Below, piece after piece: positions 21,201-31,318 of a stretch of DNA of 64,000 nt. Position numbers and translations under genes: made by a program. The stretch spans positions 116,859,478 through 116,923,477 of the forward strand of contig NC_056527.1 in NCBI RefSeq assembly GCF_019175285.1, given 5' to 3'. Position 1 is the stretch's first letter, and every line of letters begins with the position of its first letter. Under the pieces are notes generated by a model. That model was not told where the DNA came from and ran no database searches. It saw only the letters and a list, made by a program, of their open reading frames with translations. Source of the DNA: Sceloporus undulatus. Its lineage: Eukaryota; Chordata; Lepidosauria; Squamata; Phrynosomatidae.

Positions 21201-24200
21201 ACTAAAACCTTTCTCTTCTGGCAGGCCTTCCCTGGGTGATAACCGCCCAGAACCGATTCCATCTGTCCTTCCTATTATATCTCCTCGTCATTTGCGGATT
21301 GTAGAATAATCCTGGAGTGTTGTATTGTTATATATTTTAATCATGTTTTATGTTAACTTTATAGTTTGGGAGGGAGGGCTGGGTCAGGGTTTTGTGGGTT
21401 TTATTGTTTTTATATTGTGTATCACAAACTCTGTTGTTACCCGCCTCGATCCCCAAACGGAAGAGGCAGGATATAAGTAAATATTTTATTATTTATTATT
21501 ATTCAGATTTGGAGAGGTGCCGCCATGGAAGGAGATGTTTCTGACTTCTAAAAAATGCGGGCTGAGCATGGCTGGGACCTGGGCTGGTGGCAATTAGGCA
21601 GCGATTTAGTATGCAATAACCCTCCATGCTGTGTCCTGGCTCCAGCCTTTTAACGTTTGTGCAATAAGCTCCAAAGATAGAGGAACCCTCTCCAGTTTTC
21701 CTTCCAGCAACCCTATTTGCTGCATTGTTTTAACTGTCCTGTTTTTCAACTGCTTTCTAAGCCCTTCAGCCATGCTGGGTTGGAGATGATGGGCTTTGTA
21801 GTCCAGTATAACTGGAATGGGCCCACTCCAAGGAGGAGTAACACTTTTGAGTACTTTTGAAGAAAAAGGAGGAGGAGGAGGAGGAGAGGAAGAGGAAGAA
21901 GACAGAGCAGGGCCAAAGGCTTACTCACAATTACTTGAATGACGGGCAGGAGTCAAATGGAGGACAGACTGCTTTCCTGGAGGGAAGATAAGGAAGAAAT
22001 GCACTCTGTAATATTTGGTCAAGCTGTTAATACCTTCTCCCCTCTCCAAATATCCTCCCTATTACCACCCAGTTCTCATTCTGAGATCCTTCTTTGGCAT
22101 CATTGGCCTGCATCAGATTTTAACTGCCTACAGCTGAAGTTCTCTTAGGAAGACGCAGGACAAAATCAGGGGGAAATGTGCTGGGAATTAACAAGGGAAG
22201 AGGCAGAGGACAGGATCTTGTCCTTCAGACTCAGGCAAAAGCAAAGTGCTGCAGCTTCTCCTGGCTTGTCTGAGAATAAGTTTTGGCATTCTGAGGCACA
22301 CTCACTTATGTCCCAGTTTTCACCTGCAAAATGTTGGAGGGTATTTTATTTATTTACTTACTTACTTATTTATTTATGGGATTTGTTTACATATATGTCC
22401 TGACTCCTGTTCCTCTTGCACAAGATTTACAGACAGTGACTGCATAATTAGTAAGAAAACCACAGGAGAAGGAAGGAACTGTCCTTCACCTCTGGTAGAC
22501 TTGCAAGAAGGCAAAAATAGCTTGGTCTGAGATGTATATTCAAATTTTTTTAAAGGTGGATAAGTTCAATGTCACCAGAAATGTTTTTGTTGGGTGTTTT
22601 TGACAGCTGAAGCGGGATTCATCTGCTCCAGTTCTGCAGTGTGGCAAGTCTAACAAATACAGAAAGCACACAAAGTTTCATGAGATTGCTCCCTCCGACT
22701 GTGAGCACCATTGAAAGTGGACCCAGCCTTGAAATCTGGGAATCTTAGATGGAACATATTAATGTTCCAAATTCTTCACCTGAATTCTTTTTGCGATGGA
22801 TGCTGCAGACAGACAGACAGAGGTATAAAAGGGGAAAAGAGAGAGGGGCATAGCTGCTCAGTATTTATCCTAATTACATTCTGGTAGAGCAGGCCAATCC
22901 TATAAGTCCTAGTGTAATAGTTAGGATCCAGACTGCTGCCTGTGTCTTCTATTGGAGTCTGAGAAGCAAGAATCCATGTGCCTTATTTTCAACCATTAAT
23001 TTCGCTACCATTATCTTCATCTGTGTTTATGCTTAGTATGCAAAGGGATCTTGCAGCACCTTTGAGACTAACTGATGAAACAGAGAAGCTGGTAGGAAGA
23101 GCTTTTGTAGATTTGAGCCTACATGCATCTGAGGAAGTAGACTCAAGTCTAAAAATTCTCATGCTACCACCAACTTCTTTCTTTCAGTTATTTGTCTCAA
23201 AGGGACTACAAGAACCCTTTGCATACTGATTTTCCAGACCAACACAGCTATATGTCTTGATAGTTATACTTGGAAGCTGCCCTGAGATTGGGGACTCAGG
23301 GCATTTAACAAATTAAAAAATCAGCTAAAGATATGAAATGCAGTGGTTCCCTGACTTTGGGCCTCCAGATGTTTTGGACTCCAGCTCCCAGACTTCATGA
23401 TTGTTGACCAAGCTGACTGGGCTTTCTGGGAAGTGAAGTGCAAAACATCTGAAGGACGAAAGTTTGGAAACCACTGTATCAGAGTTACAATAAGTTGTCA
23501 TAAGAAGAGGTTTGCTAGACCAGGCTGAAAAGCCACCTGAGCCAGCATCCTGGTTCCTTCAGTGGTCTGCCAGATGTTTATGGGAATCCTCCAAATCAGT
23601 GATTTCCAAACTCTGCTCCTCCAGATGTTTTGGACTTCGGCTCCCAGAATTTCTGACTGTTGGCCAAGCTGGCTAAGGCTTCTCTGAGTTGAAGTCTAAA
23701 GTTCTCGGAGGACCAAAGTTTGAGAGTTTATCACATGAAGGAGATTGGGAATTTATCCTGTGAATATCCCGGGAAAATCACATAATTACGCGAAATGATT
23801 TCACATGACATTGCACAAACCCCACCATTAAACTGGTCATAAAGAAGCATTAACACACATCTTTTTACTTTCGGGGTTTCAGCAATGCATTTCCAATATC
23901 ACTTTATTTGCACAATTGTGTGTGATAATAATTTGTGCAATTACTTGCCGTTTGCACTTGATTTGCAGGATGTGTTAAATGAGCTTTAATCTCTCTTTAA
24001 TGCCAAAATTAGCCCCCGAGGGATAAACTCCTATGGATTTAAAAGGCTGGTTTTTCTTCCTTAGTAGCCGTTGCCCTATTCTGTTTGCCCAGGTCTTGGT
24101 TAGCTTGGGGCAAAGCTTGAGGGGAAAGTTACTTTGGGGGGCATGAGGCAGGGACGTAGCCAGGATTTTAGGAAGGGGGGGTCCAGACTAAGTGCCACCA

Positions 24201-27200
24201 TTATAATGGGGCTTGGGTGCGGCAGCGCAGCAGCACACACCATTCATTTTTCTAATGGAAGGGGGGGTCCGGACCCCAAGAACCCCCCCCCTTGGCTACA
24301 TCTCTGCATGAGGATTCCCAGAATTGTCATCCCCACAAAAGTAACTTTTCCTTCAAGCGCTGCTTTGGGGTTTGGAGAAGGTGCCTCTTCCACAGCTGCC
24401 CACTCACTGCATTGGCGTTGTTGTTCGTGCGACGTCCTTGTCACCTCCCTTTTCCTTCTTTCCAGGGGGGCAGGGGACTTAAATTTCAAAACAGGGGGCC
24501 CCAGAAAATCGCCAGGCCTCTGAAACCAAAAATTGGAAAAGAATTATAGGGCCTTTTCCACCCGGTTCCTGTCGGTCCCCCAAACCCAGACCTCTGAGCA
24601 CATACAGTAATTCCTCTCATTGCTTCTTGCAAAGAACAGAACAGCTAGGCATTTTATTTGTTAATTTCACAATGAATCGTGTGCCACATGTTATAGACAG
24701 ATTGATAGCCCTTTAAAGCTGGTTGGATTCTAGTTCCCATCAGCCCCAGCCCAGGTGCCAAATGTTTGCGGATGATGGGAGTTGTAGTGACCCCCACGGA
24801 TTCAAACCTGAGACTAAGGGATAGCTCTTGGTGATATATGGCTCTGTTGTTTATCTGTTCATTGTTATTGTTCCCTGCCTCAATCCATGGGGAGAGGTGG
24901 GTAAGACATTATCATCATCATCATCATCATCACCACCAAGCATTATAGATTAAGTACCAAAGAAGACAGTTGCTCACTGCTTGTCAAACGCATACAGAGA
25001 AAGAGACAGATCAGATTTTCCTGTTTGGAAATTTAGGGAAACCCACTGGCTGACCTTAGGCAAGTCACACTCTCTCAGCTTCAGAGGAAGGCAAAGGCAA
25101 ACCCTCTCTGAAGAAACTTGCCAAGAAAACCCCTTGATAGCTTTGCCTTAAGGTTTCCATAAGTCGGATATAATGAGAAGGCACACAACAAGAACTACTA
25201 CACACTGAAGGAATAATGCAGTTGAACACTACTTTAACTACCACGGCTCCATCTTACAGAATCTTGGGATTTGCCATTTTGTACCAATTCATGAGTCCTG
25301 CTTTCCACGCCAAGCCAAATCTTTTAGAGATTAATTTGAGAGGAAAGGTTGCCAACTTTTAAAAACCCAACCGCTCCTGTGCTTTTAACAGCATCCTGAT
25401 GGAGAGGAAATATGTCCAATGCAACATTCCCCCCCCCCTAGTTAAAGAGGATGTTGAATCAGCTTCAATCCCCCTTTCAGGATGGTTTTGTAGACAAGCA
25501 CAGCAGCAGGGCCAGGAGGGAGACGCTGGCAACCTTGCCCAGCTGTCGCTGCAGAAAGTAGCAGCTGCTTTCTGGCCTGTGAAAAGAGGAAATTTCTAAT
25601 CTGTGTCTTGCGGCAGCGCTGCTTCCGTTTTACACATTAAATGATGTTTTGTGTGCGGTTTGTTTGCTTTTCTCATTTTTATTCTGCAGAGCAATAAATG
25701 AACAGGAAGTTCAAAAGGGAAGCTGATGAGAAAGTAAGGAGAAGCCATGGCTGGAATAAAAGCTGGCTTTGTCCTCCTTACAGGACTTAAAGGCGGGGCA
25801 AGGTGGGAGGAATGGGAAACCCTACAAGAAAGCCAGTGCCAAAGTCCAAAACTCAGTCCTAACATTTATAACATCAGTGTGCTTTTGAGCATGTGCAGAG
25901 TGCACATCCTTCTGCCACGCACAAATTAAGGACATCAATCTGTTTTAACACTGTAATCATTTAATCCTATTTTAATTCCCACTTTTGTGTGTTTTTTTTT
26001 TCAATTGTACTGTTCTCTTCAATTGTAAGCCACTCTGAGTCCCAAAAATGAGGAAAAGGTAGGCTATAAACAACAACAACAACAAATTCTTACACTTTGA
26101 GCATGTGCAGAGTGCACATCCCTCAGCCACAAATGAATTAAGGACATAAATCTGTTTTAATATTGCAATACACTCGTCCCTCCACTTTTATGGATTTGTT
26201 TCTTTGCTGATTTTGCAGATTTGATTATTCACAGATGTTATTAATATGTTCTCTCTAGGAATCACTAGGTCCTCCAGCACAACTCTATGATTTAACCAGA
26301 AGTTGCACCGAAGGACCTACAGATTCCTAGAGAGGTGTTCCCTTCGATAAAAGCATAGTGTTTTTGTTATTTGTGGTTTTCCCACGTTCACCGGGGTCCT
26401 AAACCCGAGCGAATGGGGAGGGAAGAGTGTCATTTAATTCTATTTTAATGCTTACTTCTGAATGTTCAACAATGCTTGAACTGTCAGAGAGGCAGGATAA
26501 AAATAAATTATCATTATTATTATTATCCCAAGATTTGTAGTTTTGTGAGACAGTTAGTCTTCTGTGCCAGAGAGCTCTGGTGCCACAACAAACTACAAAT
26601 CCCAGGATTTCCATAGCATTGAGCCATGACCATTAAAGCAGTGTCAAATTGCATTATTTCTGCAGTGCAGATTAGACCTAAGGCTTGTCAGGAGGGGAGC
26701 AGGTGCCATCCACTCTGCCCATGCTCAGGGTCCTGCTTATTTTCCAGTTGCCTCAGCCTCACAGTTCATTTTCAGAGGGACAGGATCCCTGAGAGGCATG
26801 CATGCATTGCTGTTGTTGTTCTTGTTGTGTGCCTTCAAATTGGTTCCAATTTATGGCAACCCCAAGGTTACCATGTTGTGCAGTTTTCTGGGCAAGATTT
26901 GCTCAGCAGGGTTTTCTCCATTGCCTTCCTCTGAGGCTGAGAGGGTGTGACTTGTCCAAGGTCCCTCCATGGGTTTCTATGGCCAAGTGGGGACTTGAAC
27001 CCTGGTCTCCAGAGGCATAGTCCAACGCTCAGACCACTCCACCACACTGGTTGTGTATTTGCACCCACAACACTCCCTCACAGGTGCTTTAACTCGGATT
27101 AACTTGTGGGGTTTCCTGATTCTTCCCTGCTTCCCCTGGCCTCTAGACGGAGTGGTTCCTGGAAATGCTGCAATGCTTGGACCTGTTCCCAGGCGGGATC

Positions 27201-30200
27201 TGGAGCCGGCTGAAAGACAAGGGAGGCCAGATTCATACTGCAGCCAGAGTCGGGGAAAAGAAAGTTAAATCCGACATCTGGGAAACCACAAGGGAAAGGA
27301 ATGTGGCCTGGGATGTTCTGCAAATTGGGGAGGCAGGAAGTGAAGAAAGATCCATGTTTCACAGGGAAGGGCAGTGAAGAGAAATCGGTTTAGTCCCCAG
27401 CATGATCTCCCCAAAACTCAGAAAGAAATTGTATGCATGCACACACAAGCACACATGGGCTGCATCAATGTTATTGTGCCTTCAAGTCATTTCCAACTTG
27501 TGGTGACACTAAAGCAACCCTGTTATGGGGTTTTCTTGACAAGATTTGTTCAGAGCGGGTTTGCCATTGCCTTCTACTGAGGCTGAGAGAGTGTGACCTG
27601 CCAGAGGTCACCCAGTGGGTTTGATACCCAAGTGGGAAATCAAACCCTGGTCTCCAGAGTCATAATCAATGCTCAAACCACTATGCCATGCTGGCTCTTA
27701 GCTGCATTTATACTGCAGAATTAATCCAATGTGCTTTAACTCCCATGGCTGAGTGCTTGAAATCCTGGGATCTGTCATTTGTTGTGGCACCAGAACTCTC
27801 TGGACCTGGACTATCCCATAGAACTACAAATCCCAGGTCTCCATAGCATTGAGCCGTGGCAGTTAAAGTGGTGCCAAACTGGATTATTTCTGCAGCGTAG
27901 ATGCCTCCATGGACACACATTCTGTTTCTTACAGGGGCCAGAAATTAAGATGATAGCTTCGGCTCTTCCTCATCTCCATTTTTCCATGGAGGGGAGAGTT
28001 CTGGTTTGGATCTGGGTTTAGTCCTGGTTCTGGCTGGGATCTGGGTTTAGCTCTGGGCTTCACTAGGTGTTTGTTTTTGGATGGGGTGCTGCCAAAAACT
28101 GATACATGTTACTGCTATAGCATGAGTTTTATTAGCAGTTAAAGATGCTGCAGATGGTACCCAGCAGAGAAGCATCCCAACCTCTTCACTAATAGGATCC
28201 AGCATCCTTTCACAATGGTAAAACTGGACCCCTGGCTGACAATCCAGTTTCCTGTGGCTGGCATAGGGCTACTCTCCTGGGCAAGGCTGATGGAAGAGGG
28301 GCACCCAAGGGGTATATATTGCCCCTTGGGATCTTCTGGGGTTTGGTTCCAGGACCTCCATGGATACCAAAATCCATGGATGCTCAAATCCCATTAAATG
28401 TGATGACATAGTAATTCGGGGTTCCTCATATACAATAGCAAAATCAAGCTTTGTTTTTTGGAATTCATATATATATATATTAAAATATTTTCAAACCATG
28501 GGTACTTGAATTCGTAAATATAAAAATCCGTGGATACAGAGGACTGACTGTATAGTGCAGAAGCAAAGAAAGAAGACCAAAGTGTGCAAGTATGACCCAT
28601 TTCTCCCCACCCCAATAATTATCAGAATATAATAAAGAGGTTAGTTACAGAGGAAAATGCACCCCAATTGTAAAGCCAATAATGCAAATTAGGAGAACCA
28701 ATGTGGTGTTGTGGTTTGACCATTGTTGGACCATGAGTCTGGAGACCAGGATTCAAATCCCACCTCAGCCATTCAGACCCACAGGGTGCCTTTGGGAAAG
28801 TCACACTCTCTCAGCCTCAGGGGAAGGCAATGGCAAACCACTTCTGAACATATCTTGTCCAGAAAATCCTGTGACAGGGTCGCCTTAGAGTTGCCATAAA
28901 AGGATTTGAAGGCACGCAACAACACAAATACAATTATCTGATGATTTTATTATCTGTTCTGACTATTTTGTTTTATTCTGCATTATTTGTGCATGTGTGT
29001 ACTTCCTTGTATTTCAGTATTGTATTTTAGTACTTTACATTTTTTGAATACAGTAGCTATAAATTTTCTATTCTGCAAATGTTTGTCAAGCGTCTTGTAC
29101 ATGGGTGGCGCTATATAAATAAATGATAATACGTAATAGTAATAATTAACTGCACCACTAAACATCTGTAAACATTTGGCTGTGATGCTAAGAAGGACTC
29201 CAAACCCAATCTGCTTTGTGTCAGAGGCCCAACTCACTACAGAGAAGTTTGGTCATAGTGGAGTTTATCACACAAAGGAGATTGGGCATTTATCCTGTGA
29301 ATATCCCAGAAACAAATGTGTGATTATAAGAAACAATTTCACATGACGTCGCATTAAAGTGGTCACAAAGAAGCATTTACACACATCTTTTTACTTTCGG
29401 GATTTCAGTGATAATGCATTTCCGATATCACAATTACTTGCCATATTTGCTTTATTTGTGGGATGTTTTAAATGCACTTTAATCCCTAATGCCAAGTTTA
29501 GCCCCAGTGTGATAAACTTGAGTGTTTCCTGTTGCTTTGTGAGAGCTGGGTGCTGTGCTCTCCAACACTGGGAAAATGCACTCTGCACATTCTCAGGAAT
29601 ATTTTTGCTTGGCCTGTGAACAGGTTCCAAACCTAGAACTTTGAAATTAAACTTTTTATGATACTTACCTTAGTCTGTTTTAACATGAAACCAAGACATG
29701 GACACACATTTTGTTTCTTACAGGGGCCAGAAATTAAGATGATAGCTCATTCCTCATCTCCATTTTTCCATGGAAGGGAGAGTTCTGGTTTGGATCTGGG
29801 TTTAGTTCTCCCACCCAGGTATCTCCCAGCCACCATCTACTACTAGGTTGTATTGTCTCCCATCCCACCCTTCTGGATTCTTCCCTCTTGCACTCTGTTT
29901 TTGCTCTTACCTGTTGTAGTAGCGAGTTCCTCTGTTCTCCCGTCTTGGCCACCAGTTTTCCTTGCAGCTGCGCCAGCTCTCCTCGCAACATGGCCAGCTG
30001 GCACTGGATGCTGACCAGTGTGAGCAGGCAGGCCATTCCCAGGGCTACTCCTACCACCCAAGTGGCATGCAAGAAAGAAGGTGCTTGAATGGACCGCCAA
30101 AAATTAGCCATAAAACCTGGAGGAGAAGACGGTGGAGATGGAGGTGCAGGCGCAGCTGGACCTAACATGGTCTTGTAGGTGCCAAATGCTGCATTGGCAG

Positions 30201-30228
30201 GGATTTGGCTTAAATGACCTCTTGGCAT
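18286..30228 (-). CDS. TNFSF13: TNF ligand superfamily member 13 (APRIL), four exons found
   Basis: A type II membrane cytokine, in mammals cleaved by furin, that binds TACI and BCMA. Exons in transcript order: 30228-29911 (106 codons from the first Met; alternative Met at 30168), 20981-20863, 20043-19902, 18395-18286. Exon 1 has a proline-rich cytosolic tail, one membrane segment (WVVGVALGMACLLTLVSI) and a leucine-rich stalk ending SLLQQ at GTAAGA. The TNF domain reads ESETEIWWEPFLQQGRSLEL, TGLYFVYSQ, then VLFHDPAFTMGQV, ILFRCVQSMPAHPGKAYNSC with both conserved Cys, then IFHLQHGD, PRFNATFDASAHGTFLGLL and a stop. This matches APRIL much better than BAFF or TWEAK. Phases of the last three exons fit. 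Exon 1 ends in phase 0 but exon 20981 needs one base from before, so at least one exon (furin site and HLVP strand in human) lies unseen in the 8.9-kb gap. Confidence 0.88.
18545..18726. mobile_element. Fold-back MITE, CACACTTTATG subtype
   Basis: Ends ggtgctttcacactttatg and attgtgtgatgtgaaagggcc. The internal ctaaactgcaaatcccaag is related to the main MITE family. Confidence 0.7.
18749..19010 (+). mobile_element. Tigger-like DNA transposon, 5' half
   Basis: aggttgagtttctcttgcct, then tatttgcatatgcatacgta, atgggacccaagtctacag and catgaaataaagtttgtat. Truncated on the right. Lies in TNFSF13 intron sequence or downstream flank. Confidence 0.75.
19105..19480 (+). mobile_element. Unclassified interspersed repeat split by a MITE
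   Basis: aacataagctttcgtagac is interrupted, then tctgtttcatcagatgaat continues. Related to copies at 23035-23262 and 53400-54240. Confidence 0.6.
19192..19402. mobile_element. Fold-back MITE nested in another repeat
   Basis: Full copy, gggtgcacctacaccatag to cagtgcagatgcacccc. AAG lies on both sides and may be part of a target duplication. Confidence 0.88.
19728..19835 (-). mobile_element. tRNA-derived SINE, 5' part only
   Basis: Reverse copy with ggatttgaaccctgcactcc and the end accatgctggctct. Ends 66 bp before TNFSF13 exon 20043-19902, within the last intron. Confidence 0.8.
20083..20189 (-). mobile_element. CR1 LINE, short 3' end
   Basis: atcatagaatcatggagctgg through gccatgcaggaatgcacc to aaatggccatccag. 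Only about 100 bp. Confidence 0.85.
20190..20268. mobile_element. Fold-back MITE, left arm
   Basis: gcctcatccatactgggg to tgtagtttgttgtggcc-like end. Joined directly to the CR1 end. Confidence 0.65.
20342..20662. mobile_element. Fold-back MITE, GATTATCACATGGGG type
   Basis: Outer ends gagattatcacatgggg and ccccatctgataatctt are inverted repeats. Inner inverted segments around tcccatcattgaag / cttcaatgatggga. ~320 bp, no ORF, in TNFSF13 intron between 20863 and 20043. Confidence 0.72.
21170..21505 (+). mobile_element. L2-type LINE, 3' end
   Basis: aaacctttctcttctggcag encodes the usual LINE C-terminus, then a TGA, a UTR, and gaggcaggatataagtaaat with an (ATT)n tail. Confidence 0.8.
21506..22214. 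other. No recognised gene; purine-rich tract
   Basis: (GGA/GAA)n purine tract at 21858-21903. No exon with plausible borders found in this part of TNFSF13 intron 1. Confidence 0.4.
22215..22335 (+). mobile_element. Unclassified interspersed repeat (as at 5020-5620)
   Basis: gactcaggcaaaagcaaagt, ccagttttcacctgcaaaat. Second copy of the family. Confidence 0.45.
22336..23034. other. No recognised feature
   Basis: A (TTTA)n run at 22348-22378. The rest is unassigned intron sequence. Confidence 0.4.
23035..23262 (+). mobile_element. Unclassified interspersed repeat, full copy
   Basis: Two copies of a cagcacctttgagact / tctcaaagggactacaag motif in inverse orientation flank gcatctgaggaagtagact. 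It ends gaccaacacagctatatgtc. This common reptile repeat is probably a DNA element. Confidence 0.65.
23341..23478. mobile_element. hAT-type MITE
   Basis: Terminal inverted repeats cagtggttccctgactttgg and aaagtttggaaaccactg, with internal inverted ccagatgttttggact. Confidence 0.85.
23596..23727. mobile_element. hAT-type MITE, right end lost
   Basis: Same family as 23341-23478: cagtgatttccaaactctg to gaccaaagtttgag, where the next element starts. Confidence 0.8.
23727..24370 (+). mobile_element. GTTTATC-terminus MITE composite, copy B
   Basis: Core 23727-24033 between gtttatcacatgaagg and gggataaactcc. Outer fold-back gaaagttacttt / aaaagtaacttttcc, split by a G-rich MITE. Confidence 0.72.
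24147..24309. mobile_element. G-rich hAT-like MITE nested in copy B
   Basis: Ends gcagggacgtagccagga and cttggctacatctctgc are inverted repeats. Inner ggaaggggggg and cccccccc runs. Sequence on the two sides rejoins as gcatgag / atgaggatt. Confidence 0.78.
24845..24940 (+). mobile_element. L2-type LINE 3' tail
   Basis: cctcaatccatggggagagg then (ATC)n. Confidence 0.55.
25037..25193 (+). mobile_element. tRNA-derived SINE, 5' truncated
   Basis: aacccactggctgaccttag to gaaggcacacaacaagaa. Confidence 0.85.
25197..25282. mobile_element. Fold-back MITE, left arm
   Basis: actacacactgaaggaata to ggatttgccatttt, directly behind the SINE tail. Confidence 0.7.
25283..25929. other. No recognised feature
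   Basis: Unassigned TNFSF13 intron 1 sequence. Confidence 0.4.
25930..26090 (+). mobile_element. L2-type LINE 3' tail
   Basis: gtaagccactctgagtccca and gaaaaggtaggctataaaca, then (CAA)n. Confidence 0.6.
26171..26428. mobile_element. MITE with CACTCGTCCCTCC ends
   Basis: cactcgtccctccactttta at the left and cgaatggggagggaagagtg at the right are imperfect inverted repeats. Internal tccctaggaatcactaggtcc-like / cctagagagg pair. Confidence 0.68.
26527..26680. mobile_element. Fold-back MITE, left arm lost
   Basis: Starts in the centre (caagatttgtagttttgtg) after an (ATT)n run. Right arm gcagtgcagattagacc. Confidence 0.8.
26811..27052 (-). mobile_element. tRNA-derived SINE, full length
   Basis: Reverse copy with an 11-nt (TTG)n start, complement of B box at ggacttgaaccctggtctc, ending gaccactccaccacactgg. 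Confidence 0.9.
27471..27699 (-). mobile_element. tRNA-derived SINE, full length
   Basis: ttattgtgccttcaagtcat to accactatgccatgctggct. Confidence 0.9.
27700..27907. mobile_element. Fold-back MITE abutting a SINE
   Basis: agctgcatttatactgcag to tctgcagcgtagatgcc. Confidence 0.86.
27908..28022. repeat. Local direct duplication, copy 1 (TNFSF13 intron 1)
   Basis: catggacacacattctgttt, cttacaggggccagaaatta and gttctggtttggatctgggt recur 1.8 kb away at 29697-29806 with few changes. Confidence 0.8.
28320..28553 (+). mobile_element. MER2/Tigger-like MITE
   Basis: tggggtttggttccaggacc, ggataccaaaatccatggat, and right end gtggatacagaggactgact. Similar to mammalian MER2-type pogo MITEs. Confidence 0.75.
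28692..28925 (+). mobile_element. tRNA-derived SINE, full length
   Basis: A-box side atgtggtgttgtggtttgac, B-box side ggattcaaatcccacctcag, tail aaggcacgcaacaacac. Confidence 0.9.
29263..29530 (+). mobile_element. GTTTATC-terminus MITE, copy C
   Basis: Clean inverted ends agtttatcacac and gtgtgataaact. No outer extension, unlike copies A and B, so this defines the core element (~268 bp). Confidence 0.78.
29697..29806. repeat. Local direct duplication, copy 2 (TNFSF13 intron 1)
   Basis: Partner of 27908-28022, starting 104 bp downstream of TNFSF13 exon 1 in transcript direction. Confidence 0.8.
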
Positions 30229-30379
30229 CCCGTCCTCCCTTTCTATGATTCTTCTGGAAGATCCTCAGTTCTTGGTCTTTCGGTATCTGCAACTCCTGGA
30301 CCGTTCTGACACCTCAAAGAGAGTTTCCTTTCCCCAAAGTTGGAGAAAGGGACCAAGGCAGTGTCCTGCCAACCCACCC

Positions 30380-30520
30380 ACTTTTATTTTCCCCAGAAAG
30401 ATCCTGGGACTTTTGGCTTTGCTAAACTAATCTCTTTCCGCCTTTTTTCCTGGCTAGAATTTCCCAGGCCTGAAAGTTTCCACTGGTTCCTATGCCCTCC
30501 TAACATCGCTCATGAGTCAT
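30380..30520 (-). promoter_or_regulatory. Candidate TNFSF13 proximal promoter
   Basis: Upstream of exon 1 on the minus strand are TGACTCA (complement at 30513-30519, AP-1 consensus), GGGAAATTCT (complement at 30456-30465, one off the NF-kappaB consensus) and AAAATAAAAG (30381-30390, TATA-like). Spacing to the ATG is about 155-290 bp. Whether they are used is inference. Confidence 0.4.
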
Positions 30521-30882
30521 AGTGCCAGGCCCTTGGCACATCCAGCCCCATAACCTGGCCTTTACAAAGGCAAAGGAAACCTCACTCCATCTGGTTCCTT
30601 GACCCACTCCTGTGGTCCCGATCCTTCTCTTTTTCTTTGGCCTAAATGGATACAAGGAAATGCCCTTGTCCCACTGGAAAGGGCCACCTCATCTGGACAT
30701 GGGGCTGGCTTTCTCGCTTGGCAGCAACTGAGGCAGTGCCAATGAAAGCTGGGGGCGGTTGTGCAAGAAATTGAGGAAGCTATTCACACACAGCCCATCG
30801 CAAGGGCCAGCTCTGCCCGCCCAGCATGGAGGGCAGCCAACTGCAGAGTGGTGTTCAGCTTCACAAATCTAGTGCCGAACAA

Positions 30883-30924
30883 AGTGTGTGTGTGTGTGTG
30901 CGCGTGCGTGCGTGCGTGCGTGCA
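30883..30924. repeat. (GT)n(GC GT)n microsatellite
   Basis: gtgtgtgtgtgtgtgtg followed by cgtgcgtgcgtgcgtgc. Confidence 0.9.
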
Positions 30925-31111
30925 ATTGCTTGCCAGATCCAAAGGGTAGCCTGGCAAGTCACCAGTCACTGGATGCTGTCTCTTTATAAATATTATTTTT
31001 TGAGCCTGACTTCCCTATACATACTCAAGCTTCGGAACGGATGAGTTGGAAGGGGAACTCCAAAGGCCATGCAATCCAACTGCAAGAGCATCCCGGACCC
31101 AGGAGTGTGGA

Positions 31112-31318
31112 TATGCAGCCCTCTCTCCGGTTTGATGGCATTTTAAATTCCATGGCTGAATGCAATGGAATACTGGGATTTTTAGTTTAGTGGGGCACTA
31201 GAGCTCTCTGACAGTGAAAGCTAAATAACTCACAAAACCACAAATTCCAGAATTCTGTAACACTGAGTCGTGGCATTTAAAGCGGTGTCAAACTATAGTG
31301 CTTTATTTCTGCAGCCTC
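31112..31318. mobile_element. Fold-back MITE, degenerate ends
   Basis: gatatgcagccctctctcc to tttctgcagcctcag. Centre tttttagtttagtggggcac present. Confidence 0.78.

Noticed and set aside
27165-27377. Candidate TNFSF13 linker exon near 27130-27240 on the minus strand (APDPAWEQ-like)
   Set aside because: Good acceptor (ctttcag) but weak donor choices, no furin motif and no HLVP-like strand; too uncertain to call.
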